64,000 bases of DNA from Bursaphelenchus xylophilus (taxonomy: Eukaryota > Nematoda > Chromadorea > Rhabditida > Aphelenchoididae). The stretch is from the NCBI GenBank assembly GCA_904066235.2, contig CAJFCV020000001.1:4030001-4094000 (forward strand). The letters are read 5' to 3'. Positions 1-11,445 of this stretch are shown piece by piece. Each line of letters opens with the position of its first letter. Position 1 is the stretch's first letter. Below the pieces are notes generated by a model that was not told the origin of the DNA, searched no databases, and saw only the letters and a list, made by a program, of their open reading frames with translations. A program made the translations under genes and the position numbers.

Positions 1-235
1 AGCAAAACCCGCTAAAATAAGGTAAACCAATATAATTTTTGGCCTTAGCTTGGGTGGAAAGAAAATAAATTCTATTATTTTCCCACTAATTGACTTAGTT
101 TCACCTTAGGGCGCGCTAAAATTAAAATATTCCAATTTATGCAAATTAAAATTTGAATATTCAAATTTTCTGAAAATTTTAATATTGGCTTTCTGAGCTC
201 AAAAACGATAAAATAAAGCTCTAAAAAGGACTCAC

Positions 236-3200
236 TAAAAAGGCTGGACAATTTTGCTCAAAGCCCTGGGCGCTTTGGCAATCTCTTTCATCTGGGTGTA
301 CGGTAGTTTGCACTTCAAAAGTTGGACCAAAGCCGACTCATCAAAGCCCGATTCTTGCTCGTCCTCGTCGCTGAGGAACGTCTCTTTCGAAAATCGAGCA
401 CTCAATTGAAACTGATCACCTGCAACATCAAATTTTTCTTCATGATGACAAACAAGTCATGTGTAATATAAAAAATTGCCCATTTCTTACCGAACATGCT
501 CAAATGTCGTGGAAGATGGGACCGATTCTCGTTCAACATGACCAAAAGAGTGTAAAACGTCAATGTGGAGGCGGACGACGCCTCATCCAAGAGGACAAAA
601 TCGGCCTTGAACTGGAGGAGAAGATCGGATGTTGGGAGGACCGCCACGAGAAGAGCGATCCACGCGGGAACCTCCTGACTCACCGAACACACCGCCGCAA
701 TCTCCGGCTCTCTGGGCTCCAGCGCCGAGTCCTTCTCCAGCTTCCACCAGATGAATTGGCGCCCATTGTCCAGACAACTGAACTGCGGGAGTTGAAGGAG
801 AAATTTGGACATTCGAACGAGTCGCAGAGTGATTTCCTTGGCTGCTGCTCGACGCGTGGTGAGCATAAGAGTCCTTCTTCTCATTACAAAAAAGTTGTAG
901 ATGGCCAGGAAGCAAACAATCGTCGTTTTTCCACTTCCAGATGGTCCCTGGAGATGAACAAGGTAAAAAATTGCCAGGGGGACTTCAGATTTAGCTTGAG
1001 GCCGCCCTAAAGCTCACCGTAAGCCCAATAAACCACATCAAAATATTAATTTTGAAATAAAATTGATAGAATTTCCAAAAAAATGTAATCAAAAATAATA
1101 TAAATTTGTGGTATAACATGTCGAAAAAATGATAAATTACCCCTTATTTCGTCTTAAAAATTAATATCGAGCCTTTACAAACTAATCACGATCTTCAGTC
1201 GTCCAGAAAACACCAAAAAATGAAAAGTAAAATCATCATCCAAGTACAATATCGAAAATCCCCTCCAAATTGTCCAAAACTCACCAAAACCGCGTGCATT
1301 TCGTACTCGTAGGCGGTCATGGCATTCTCCATCTGCTCCGGCAACAATCGATAGGGACTTGGAAGGAGATCATTGAATTTTTCGAGGTTATGTCTCTTCA
1401 AATAGCCGAATTCCTTTTCCGTTTCCATTGTGGGGTTATAAAAGTTGCTGACCATTTCCTTCAGGTTCTTGGGGAAGGTCGGTCTGGGCTTCGACGAGTC
1501 CACGAACTGTTTTATCTTCTTGGTTTCTTCGCGCATTCGATCGGAACGATGATTGAAGGCGAGAAAGATCTTTCCACGCGCAATAACCCTGCCAAGATAG
1601 GGCTCGAGGTCTCGGAGAGGGTCGACGTAAAGGGCTGAAATGATTGCACAATTGTTTCGAACGCCCAGGACACGATTTTCGGCAATGGGTCAAGTGTTTC
1701 CCTCAGATAATTTTTTGGGTCAAGTCTTTTTTTTAGAGGAATTTCATTAAAAACGGGTGGGACTACAACATAACCGCAAAAAATTTGATTTTCCGCATGA
1801 AAAAGACAAAAAAAACAGCAAAAAAGGTTTCTATCTGCCCATCTCTCCTCATTTTCCATATTTTCTCGCAAAAAAGGGCATTGAATGTCTCGGAAACGTA
1901 AGGAAATGTTCACCTGGAATTCTCAGAAATTAAAGTGTCGCCCGGCCAAAAAATTTCGAGAAAATTTTAAGAAAATTGGAGCATCATACATACACATAAT
2001 GGTGCAGTTTCAAAGTAGTCCAATTTTGTCCATGTAGGCCAAAATAAAAAATCCCGAAACGGCCTAGGTCAAAATAATTTTTTTGGACTACGTGTCGCTT
2101 CTTTACACAGGCCAAGGGTATTTCGAAAAAGGCAAAAAAATTTTTTTTGGCATGGTCCAATTTTGTCCATATAGGCCAAAAACAAAAAAAACCCGAAAAC
2201 GGCCTAGGCCAAAAAATATTTTTTTTTGGACCACGTTACGCTTATTTACATAGGCCAAGCATATTTTGAAGTAGGCTAAAAAATTTTTTTGGCCTAGTCC
2301 AATTTTATTCATGTAGGCCAAAATCGAAAAGCTTTTTCCCCGAAAATGGCCTACTTGACATTTTCTATTTACGTATGCTGCCATTAATTTGAAGTAGGCC
2401 AAAAAGCAATCTAGGCCGAAAATGAAGTAACTATTCAAAGCTGAATTTTCCATGGGCAGAAAAAGCCAACTCACTGCACACTTGTCCACCGTTTGGCGGA
2501 CAACATTTATAGACGGTGGCATTCACGCGGATGTTCGAGATCTTCTTCCGCGGGATGTTATCCGGCCACTGTTCGTCCACTTCCTGATCACAGACACTGG
2601 TCGACCGTTCGCGGACACAAATGAAGATCGGAAATCCATAAACTCCATTGTAATTCAGGTTTCCTGAACAAATATATTGCAAATACACTGCAATTGGCCT
2701 ACTTTTGAGGTAGGATTGGCCACTGAAGAGGGGCTTTTTGTCGACTTCTTCGTCTCTGATCGTGAAAGAAAGCTCAAATGGGCGAATGCTATGGCTTCCG
2801 AGGTCCACAGAGAAGTTGGCTCGCTCAATGGAGAGGTGGAAAAGCTCGAGTTCGAAGGCTTCGGTCACACTCAGCTTCCGCCAAAGCAAATCATAGGCCA
2901 CAACCAGCGATCTTCCTGAACAAACGACCCCAATAATTGACAAGGGAGGTGCCTCAGGTGAGACGCTCAGATTTTCTTTAAATTTGGCACACATGTCAGA
3001 CATTGGCCACATACTAGTCGCGACATAAAGTCCGTAGAACTAGGGCTCGAGACTAACGCAGCCTGCGGCTGCTACCGTCTCTCGGGCAGCCATGCGCATA
3101 AAGGCAACTTTGCGCCCGGTTTCCCTGCTTTGCGCGCGATTTGGGCAACATTCCAGGTCCAAATGTGATGTAAAGCTCGCCAACGCTTTGCCGACGGCCT

Positions 3201-6200
3201 CCGGCCGCGGCAGAAAAACGCTACGCGTTAGACTGAACCTAGTAGCAACTTGTGGCGCTCGGAACGCTGAGCCGACCTTGTTTTAGTTAAGATCGCCAAG
3301 CTTACCCTAATCGCTAAGCCCGGCTAAAGAGCCCGCCGGCATGAGGCGACGGCCTACGGCCGCCGCGAGACTGCGTTTCGTTACCTAAAATAATTTCCCT
3401 TCCCCAAAAGTTGATCAGAAACACTTTCGATAACCAAAAATCAACCAAAAAAATATTAAAAAATGGTCTCAGCACTCAAAAGTATCCTAAGACAATATTT
3501 TTCCCGAAATTCCCATCAAATTTGGCCCTAAAACGGCCAAATCCCGAGAATCCAGGACAAAAAAAATAATTTTACAAAAATTTCTCGAAAAAATCCAGAA
3601 AACCCCGTCATGATGACCGGTTCCTCACCACCCTCCTCATTCTCAGCACTCTCTCCGTCTTATCTCTGACCGGAATCGAAAGAGAAAACCTTTGTCTAAG
3701 CACCCTCTACCCCTTTCCCACTCTCTCTTTTCTGCCGCCAAACGAAGAAGGAAGCGGTTGTCTGCCCGCTCTCTCTCTTCGCCGCGCTCTTTTTTTGTGT
3801 TTTCGTCCGTGGAAGTGGGCGTTTTTTCAAAACTGGCACTTGTTGCACTAAAAATACCGGGGAAAAAGGTACTACCGTATCCAAAATCATGCGGAGATTC
3901 CGAATATGTAGCTTTTAGACGAATTTTAGTTGGAAATTTTGGAGATTTGACGACTTTTCCGATTCAGGATTTTTTGGGACCGCCGCTTCAAACACGATTT
4001 CTGATCATATCTCTCGGAATCGTATCCCAGCTTCTGGTTGTAGAATCCATACTAAATTGTCTATCATGTGACGGGCGGGATTTTTGAATTTCGACCTTGT
4101 TCCCGAGCTATAGTAACTTTCGCCAAAGTAGGTAAAATCCAAAAATTCCGAAATTTCAACACTGCCTTTTCACCTTGTCCGTATTTTAGGAGTGGATAGC
4201 CGTTTCTACATCAGTTTGCCGCGCTGAATACGATGGTCAAAATTAAAATCCGAAAAAATTCAATTCCAAGCCCTCAGGGCCGAATATTGGCCGAAATTTC
4301 AAAATTTTTTTTTGACCGCACGGTGCGCACGGAATATTTCAGGTAGAAAGCTGAAACTTGGCATGACGGTAGTTCATTTTGTGTCCAATAGCACCCATAT
4401 GATCAATTTGTTCAACTCCGCTTGTTGCCCTGAGGGCGATTTTTTTCGCACAGTGCACCAAAAATCGACCGAAATTTCCGGCCGCTCTGTCGGCCGTAAT
4501 TTTAAAGATATGCGAAAGATGTAAGCGGGTAGATTGTAGAGCTCTTTGAGCTCTACAATCTATAGTTGGTCCTTTTTGACATCGTTGTTGTACATCAAGG
4601 AGAAAATTTTGAAAAAGTCAAAATTTTGAAAATTACGAAAAATTTCGTTTTCCGTCGGGAGATTCTATCGAGGACATGGCTACGTAGAATGTTCTGAAAA
4701 AATTTTGGAACGATCTTCGAGAACAAAGAAATCGATTAGCGAGCCGTTTTTTCGAATTTCGACCTGGAAGCCGAGAACGAATTTTTTGAAATTTGCACTG
4801 TGCAAATCGTATTTTTTACAGTATGCCAGAGCTAAAATACGAAGGCGAGTACGGGAATGAAAGACACGTACTAATAGGAAGTCGGACATGCAGAATTCAA
4901 TGGAATCGAAAAAATCCAGAAAATCCGTCATCACGACGGGATTTTCTGGAAGTGTAACTTTGTACATGGCCGCATCTACACATACATCAAGATATATCTT
5001 AGTTATGAATTTGCTTTCCCGATATGGACCTGTAGAAGCTTGCATTTCAATAAAGCTGGACGCGTCGAACGTTTACGAAAAAAGGTCATTTTTTGAGATT
5101 TTTTTCGTAAATTTTGAAATTTCGAAAAAATCTCGACAGTGATTGTCCCATTATGTACCATACGCGACGAAACCAAAAATCAAGTCGGTAGCTGTAAAAC
5201 AGAGCGAGATACAGAGACTCAAAGTTTCGACCTTTCATGACGTCATAGGTCACTCAAAATTGAAAATTTCGAAATTTTTTTTCAAATACTCAAAGAGAGC
5301 GTCTAAAAGAACCACCACGCAAAAAATCAAGTCAATCGGGGCAAAACAAAAGTATAACCATGAACGCTACGAATACTTGTATTTTTTTTTAGATTTTTCG
5401 CGGCCCCCAAATTCCGTCGCGCTCCGAAATGTTGATTTGTCGCTGCGAAAAACGGGAATCGCGCGCGACAATAAGGCAAAATCAACAAAATTGCACAGTG
5501 CAAAATGTGTTTTCGGGTGAATGCACAGTGCAAAATGCTTTTTCGGGTTTATGCACAGTGCAGAAAATTCTACGGACTTTATGTCGCGACTAGTATCAAT
5601 TTCCGAAAGTTTTATCTCTCGCTTTTCAGGAACGGCCGAGAAATTCAACAATTTTTGCAGCCGAGAGAACACGCGAAACGCGGAGAGCGGTCGCAGAGAA
5701 AACCATTTTTTGCCCATAACTTTGCCAGTTTCGCATGGAAAAAATCGATTATTTGTGGAAACATTACCCTCTACAGTAGAAAACGGTATGAAACTTTCCG
5801 TGTCAAAACTCGAAAAAAAAGTGTTGCATTATGCCAAATTTTGATATAAAAATCTCGGTTGTTTCTGCAAAGTGCGAGCTGGGAGTCTCGCATATGATAT
5901 ACAGCGGCGGGCCTGATCCATTGGCCAAAAACGTACCATTTTGCATCCAGGGAAGTAGCAAAAATGCAGCAAAATACCTCCCTCTCCAAGTGAAAAAACA
6001 CGATCAGATTTCAAAAGCGCGCCCTTGTGAGAGAAAGGAGGACTTCAAAACGGAGTTTTCTTAGTTTGAGAGGGAGGGATTTTGCCACATTTTTGATATT
6101 TCCCGGATGCAAATTGAGAAGTTTTTGGTCACTGGATCAGGTCCATCACTGTAGAAAAATTAATCTAAATTTGTGCAAAGTTTCATCAAAATCTGAGCGT

Positions 6201-9200
6201 CGCACTTGAGGTACTCTCCCTGATAGTTTATACGTCTGTCGGGAAAATAATGTGGACTTGTCGCAGCGAAATTTAATTTTAATGACGCCAAATCCTTTCA
6301 AATCCTAGCACAAAATCAAAGCGATGACAAGCATTTCCAAAACACGACGAATTCACATTATTTTCCCAACAAACTGATATCATCATCAACCCACCTCCGA
6401 AATTTCCAAAGTCATCAAGATGGCGGAAGATACGATCGAAATCCGACCCAAATCTGTACTCATTGTCGGCGGTCAATTCTCCAAGAAGCTTATAAAATTC
6501 GCGCAACCTGACTCGGGGCATCTTCTGATATTTCTCATGCTTCTTGTTGACGTAGAACTTTGTCTTCCTTATTTCAAAGCATCCCTTCATAAAGCCGGTG
6601 AGAGCGGCCTTGCAAAAATATGGATGGATTTCCTGGTCTTTGCTCCAATCAGTGAACTCGGCGCGACATTTGAAGCAGCGTTTGAGGGGGCATTCCACAA
6701 TGCAATGAAGATCTGATAAACAGTTGGAACATCTTTCTGGGCGCATTATTTTCTAAAAATTCGGCAATTTCAGCATGTATGAGTGGTGCTTTGTATTCTT
6801 CCACAAAGTTCCAAAATTACTTGATTTTCGGCCTACATCATTTTTCGTGGCCTACTTCAAAATAACGTCCGCCTACGTGTACCAAGCGACTCCTCACATT
6901 TTTTTTGGCAAAAAAAAAGCCATTTGATTTTTGCACAGTGCAGCAAAATTAAAAAAAAATTGCACGGCGCAGTCTTGACATAGTTTCTTCTTGCACTGTG
7001 CAATCGAAATGTCTGTAGACGTTCAATTCTAGGCACAGTGCAGTCAAAAAATGGTTCTTATTGGACAGTGCGAAACATCATCAAATTTTGGTTTTTTACC
7101 GTGCGATTCGACTTTTGCGACATGCAAAAAACGCACTGTGCACTCATCTTCCAGTCATTTTTGCACGGTGCGATCGAAACTTTCTTTTTTTAAGTTTGTC
7201 CGCACAGTGCAGTTAACAAATAACTTTTTTGCGCACTGTGCATTTGAAATATCGCTGCGAAGTAAGCTTTTCTCAACTGCGCCGCTGTGCCTTTGCTCAA
7301 AAATGTGCACAGTGCAATCGGCTTTTTTGAGGTTCGCACGGTGCGCAAAGGCAAAAATCCACGGTGCGTTGGCGACAGAGCAAAAAAAATTTTTGATATT
7401 AGCACCCATGGACTAGGCCAATAAAGAATTTTCCATGGATCGCATACTTCGAATAAAATCAGAAAAATGTAGGCCAAAAATGAAGTGATTTTGTAACTGC
7501 TTGGAAGACTATGAAGCACAACTCATACGTCGTTGCGCAACAAAACTAAAAAATAATAGTGCCTACCTTTTCAACTAAGACTTCAGTGGCATCCTCAACG
7601 ACCGGTGCGCCATTGGCATCGGCTTCATTTGGATTTCTCTTCAGCCTTTGTCCAAATAAAACTGGATCATCCACGTCGTTGTCATCACCGATGTTAGTAT
7701 CATCCTCGGATTGCTGCGTTATGGTGTCGGAGCTATCGTCTTTACAAAACCCGTCGTCCCACACTCCATCAACATCTTCGGTCGGGCTAATTGACCCATT
7801 TCCCTCGCTTCCTCTTTCTCCGGCCTCGAATTTCTCGGATCCATTAATCTTCCCGGCCCCAGCACCTTCAACCCCACTTTGATAAAGACAAACAACCCCA
7901 CCTTTGACGGTACCCCAACTTTCTATAGTCACACCCGACGAAACACTTGACCCACTGGGTGTAGATTTGTCCACTCCAGGCCAAGTGCTCTCTCTTCCGA
8001 GGCCATCATTTGTTCCGATTTCTACGTTGCTGCGGCCATCCGAAGGAATGGAGTCCACGGAATGGTAGGAAAGTTCGCTTTCCGAACGACCTGCGCGAGC
8101 ATTGGAGTTACCAGTCCGTTCGCAAAGTCGCTGGAGTAATTTCTGCGATATGCACTGCGAGAAAAAACAAAAGTGCAGCTTGCACCGTGCAAATAATTTT
8201 TTCGGCTGCACTGTGCAAATTTTTTTTACTTTGCACAGTGCATTTTTCGACTTTTTGCACCGTGAAATAAGCTTTCTTTTGTCGCTCGCACCCCGATTTT
8301 TTTTGCACAGTGCAAAAATCAAAAATCACTGCGAGAAAAGACAAAGGCGCACTTGCACTGTGCAATTTTCGACTTTTTGCACTGTGCAAGTAATTTTTTC
8401 GGCTGCACTGTGCAATTTCTACCTTTTTGCACGGTGCAAGCTTTTTTGGGCTTTCGCACGCACCCTGACTTTTTTGCACCGTGAAAACATAAAAAATTAC
8501 TCGGAGAAAAAAGTACACCTTGCATGGTGCAATTTGTTGCTTTTGCACTGTGCAAGTAATTTTTTCGGCTGCACTGTGCAAAAAATTTTTTACTTTGCAC
8601 TGTGCAATTTCTTCATTTTTGCACCGTGCAATAAGCTTTCTTGAGCTGTCGCTCGCACCCTGATTTTTTTGCACAGCGCAAACGTCAAAAAACACCCCAG
8701 CGGCTTTGCGAACGGACTGGTATGAGAATATGCCAATGGATCAAGGTTTGAAGCCATGCCTGGTTGTTGAGGAGAATGCGTGTTGATGGGAAAGGTCACT
8801 GAAGCTAAGACTAAATCAAAAGTCGTGCACAAAACTTACAATCACAACGTCGGGAGCCCAATTCCACTGTTTTAATCCACTCTCGGAGAAAGCTGGCGGG
8901 AGCAGAATCAACCGCAATGAGGGCCTTCAGACATTCCAGACATACCGCTTCTACAACATAATACTAGTCGCGACATAAAGTCCTGACACATTTTGCACCG
9001 TGCGAAAGTTCGGGGTTTGGACGTCGCGCCCCCAAATTCGTGTTTGTCGCGCGCGAAAGTGCACGTCGCTAGTGCAAAAACGGGGAATCGCGGCGACAAA
9101 TGCGAAAAGATGCACAGTGCGGATGAAATGAAAGAAGAATGCACGGTGCAAAATGTGTCAGGACTTTATGTCACGACTAGTATTCCCAGAGTCAATACCT

Positions 9201-9338
9201 ACTTTTATCCATGCCACAGTCTCCGCATTTTTTGGGAACTTTGTCGAGGCTCCGGTCGATTTTTGGAGGGGTCGAAGGGCGCATTTCGTCGGGAAAACTG
9301 TCTGGAGGCTTCTCGCTTCGTGTCCCCCGTGATGACAT
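236..9338 (-). CDS. Helicase gene A: UPF1-like superfamily-1 RNA/DNA helicase with N-terminal zinc-binding motifs (3' end outside window)
   Basis: Probable nucleic-acid helicase of the UPF1/DNA2 type. Exons read on the minus strand: 9338-9203 (ATG), 8950-8840, 8798 to about 8722, about 8142/8111-7567, 6752-6395, 2915-2703, 2663-2482, 1636-1285, 947-491, 419-236; the rest lies beyond base 1. The first two exons give CGDC and CLEC zinc-ribbon pairs, followed by an acidic/Ser-rich stretch. The 6752 exon holds a canonical CCHC knuckle (CX2CX4HX4C) and a second CFKC...HPYFC site. The 947 exon has Walker A GPSGSGKTT and DEAS (Walker B); 419 starts with GDQFQL (motif III). Conserved exon by exon with gene B. 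Introns are very large and filled with repeats, and an element at 8112-8721 interrupts an exon, so the gene may be inactive or may splice the element out. Target and process unknown. Confidence 0.8.
2018..2425. repeat. Three tandem ~135-bp units rich in GGCCTAGG/TAGGCC (helicase A intron)
   Basis: Each unit has TCCAATTTTGTCCATGTAGG, then ACGGCCTAGG, a GGAC(C/T)ACGT block and a TTTACATAGGCCAAG block. Copies begin near 2018, 2155 and 2290. Scattered GTAGGCC/GGCCTAC units recur at 6826-6900 and 7410-7480. Confidence 0.7.
3014..5593. mobile_element. 2.58-kb TIR element (CTAGTCGCGAC family) in helicase A intron
   Basis: Ends CTAGTCGCGACATAAAGTCC and its inverse, matching over about 26 bp, flanked by TA on both sides as in Tc1/mariner-type insertion. 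The interior includes GC-rich palindromic stretches near 3060-3370, a hairpin at 4531-4562 and one at 4916-4951, and three GCACAGTGC copies near the right end. No transposase recognised. Confidence 0.7.
5499..5562. repeat. Three 30-bp tandem units each starting TGCACAGTGCA
   Basis: Units TGCACAGTGCAAAATG plus TTTTTCGGGT-like spacer, at the right end of the 2.58-kb element. Confidence 0.7.
5890..6155. repeat. Inverted repeat related to the 44965-45374 MITE
   Basis: Shares the GATCCATTGGCCAAAAACG-type arm and the CCTCCCTCTCCAAGTGAAAA core with the MITE next to the BEL element; arms are more diverged here. Helicase A intron. Confidence 0.55.
6241..6367. mobile_element. 127-bp MITE (GGGAAAATAATGTGGA ends)
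   Basis: Inverted ends GGGAAAATAATGTGGA and TTCACATTATTTTCCC, with CG-rich subterminal bases. A second copy is at 14186-14302. Confidence 0.55.
6930..7375. repeat. GCACNGTGC palindrome cluster (helicase A intron)
   Basis: About ten near-exact GCAC-N-GTGC sites in a T/A-run background, both W and S centres. Confidence 0.85.
8112..8721. mobile_element. 610-bp MITE inserted in a coding exon of helicase A
   Basis: Inverted ends CCAGTCCGTTCGCAAAG (two mismatches over about 27 bp), flanked by TA. Removing it with one TA leaves a continuous frame that matches the single uninterrupted exon 21321-21055 of helicase B. The interior is a GCACNGTGC array with frequent ~25-bp spacing. Confidence 0.8.
8964..9180. 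mobile_element. 217-bp MITE of the CTAGTCGCGAC family in helicase A intron 1
   Basis: Same terminal CTAGTCGCGACATAAAGTC as the 2.58-kb element, one mismatch between ends, TA duplication on both sides. GCACSGTGC sites lie just inside both termini. Confidence 0.75.
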
Positions 9339-9607
9339 GGGTTGTGGTGTGGGGAACGGTTATAACGATCGCTCGGTTGAATAATCTGCAAAACAAGTCG
9401 CAAAAAATTATATAACTTTATATAAACGCTATAATCCCCGAAAACTAGCCCACCACAACTCCTTCGACAAGAACTTGTCCAACGAAACGATTGGCGCCAA
9501 AATTCTTACCGTGTTCGGCCGAAGGAAATAATTATTTTTTTTTCGTGTAAGGACCCAAAACCAAGTAGGCGGAGGCGGCCATGGCCCAGACCACCTTCAC
9601 AGGGAAC

Positions 9608-9690
9608 TCAAAATCACTTATAAAAACTTTTATTTACTTATAAAAACTTCAAGTTTTTATAAGTAAATAAAAGTTCTTATAAGTGATTTT
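9608..9690. repeat. Near-perfect 80-bp hairpin of TTATAAGTAAATAAAA units
   Basis: Arms made of CTTATAAGTAAATAAAA-type repeats. The same unit recurs at 9735-9765 and as direct repeats at 13378-13525, on the other side of the mariner, suggesting an older host element. Confidence 0.6.
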
Positions 9691-10094
9691 CAAATCACTT
9701 ATAGGTAATTTTTATTTTCGGTGCCCGGGAAATTCACTTATAGGTAATTATAAATACTTATAGGTAACAGAAAATTATGCACAGTGCAGGATAGATAAAA
9801 ATTTATTCAAACAAAGTAAAAAACAACTTGACTCTGATATATTACCGGTTACACATGTGGTTAGCGCATCTTCTGTGTCCTGACGGGGCTAATTTGCTTC
9901 TGTGCGGATTTTCTATGGGTACTCCTGCGGCTAGATGCACTGAAAATAGTCAAAGATAAAGAAAAAGTGAATAAAATTTTCGGAGATAGTTTATTATGAG
10001 ATCTCATTGAACTCATTTTTTGTGCTTTTCCATCCCAAAAATTAGTTTGAGGTTCAGAAATTTAGCAATGAGATTTCGAGACATCAAGTTTTTC

Positions 10095-10248
10095 ATGTTG
10101 TACTAGGTCCAGGTGAATATTATCAACATACCTGAGGCATCCGAGAGTCATTTTTTCCAGACACTGTGTGCACGTTGCCCATTTACTTCCTCCACGAACA
10201 TTTTGTGATTATCTGAAATAGTGGGTTCACCTGGACCTAGTACAACAT
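10095..10248. repeat. 154-bp inverted repeat (possible MITE)
   Basis: Exact 23-bp ends starting ATGTTGTACTAGGTCCAGG. No other copy seen here. Confidence 0.5.
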
Positions 10249-10633
10249 AAGAAAACTATGTCTTGAAAAGTTTCTGGCCTTCTGATATGTGGAAGCAGTT
10301 TAAAAAACCTACCAAAATCGAGGAAAGAGTTCTTCATCCAAATTCTTGATTGATCATGCTTGTTCCTAGATCTTCCCAGGCTGTCTGCTCTTCCATTTTG
10401 ACATGTTTCCTAATCGGGAAGTTTCTCATGTTCCGGATTTTTCATCTACCCACTGTTTACAGTCCTGTAAAAGAAAAAAACTCACTAGAAACCCCTTACC
10501 TTGTTCCATCCAACGTTTAAATACCCTCTTTGACCAGTACTGCTACGAAAAACTTATTATTAGGGTGAACCAAAAGTTTTTGCCGTTTTTTCATGAAAAC
10601 TTTAAACATGATTTTACAACAAATGAAAACCAG

Positions 10634-11269
10634 TTAAGTTTCAAAGTAAAGGCCATTTGAATCTATGGCTTGAACCCATCTATAGGCAAGTTGTTCGATC
10701 CCGCTGCGGTACCACTCCTTTTTCTTAGAAGCGAAAAACTCGCGGCATCCGTCTTCGACATCGTCCAGATCATTGAAGCTACGACCACGCAAAAAGTGTG
10801 CCATGGAGCGGAAAAGGTGATAGTCGTATGACACAATGTGCAGACTATTCGCTGGATGTGAAAGAAGTTCAATGGCGTCGAGAGTTTTGATCTTTTCCTT
10901 CGTTTGTTTGGCGGTGCGAGGTTTTGCGCTGTCTTGTTGCAGGGGTACGCGGGTTCGATTGATCAAATCGGGATATTTTTTGCCAATCGCTGCATACATT
11001 CGATTGAGTGGAGCGTAGTAGAGGTCTGCGTCGCTAGTCCGACCATTTGGAACCAACTCGAAGTTAATTACGCCTTCAAAATTGTTTTTTAAGATGTCTT
11101 GCCCTCGAGGTCCGTGTCGTCGTCGTTGAATCGTTTGAACCAATCGCGCAGTACGATCTGAGACCACATTGTAGCCTTCAACTTCGCTTATCTTCTTTAC
11201 TGCTGCAGTTGCGTTGAAGCCTTGTTTTCGATAATAACGTAAAAAAACACGAATTTCGGATTTTTCCAT
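10634..11269 (-). pseudogene. Mariner transposase remnant, 211 aa
   Basis: The N-terminal helix-turn-helix (about residues 5-55) is kept, then the chain jumps to the C-terminal half: GVINFELVPNGRT, LQQDSAKPRTA (second catalytic Asp), DYHLFRSM (third), RSFNDLDDVE and the closing W...ID.NG.YF. About 130 residues including the first catalytic Asp of the DD34D triad are missing, so it cannot be active. Typical length is about 345 aa. Confidence 0.88.
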
Positions 11270-11445
11270 GTTTTTTCTACAGGTTAAAAGATTTTAAATA
11301 AAAGACCAATTAAAAGTTTTAATATATATTATGATAAAGCAGTTCACGACCTTTAAAAAATATATATAACACATTCATATAAAAATATTTATTTCGTAAA
11401 AAAACAATTGGACAAAAAGAGACCTAAAAAACGGCAAAAACTTTT

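Noticed and set aside
5143..6064. Several 60-125-aa frames in the 5-6 kb region
   Set aside because: Contained in the 2.58-kb element or its flanks inside a helicase A intron; overlapping on both strands and without domain signal.
7546..8700. Open frames rich in LHSAK, FARCK and CTVQ segments (also at 47-50, 55-58 kb)
   Set aside because: These residues are just translations of GCACNGTGC in different frames; both strands and all frames show them.
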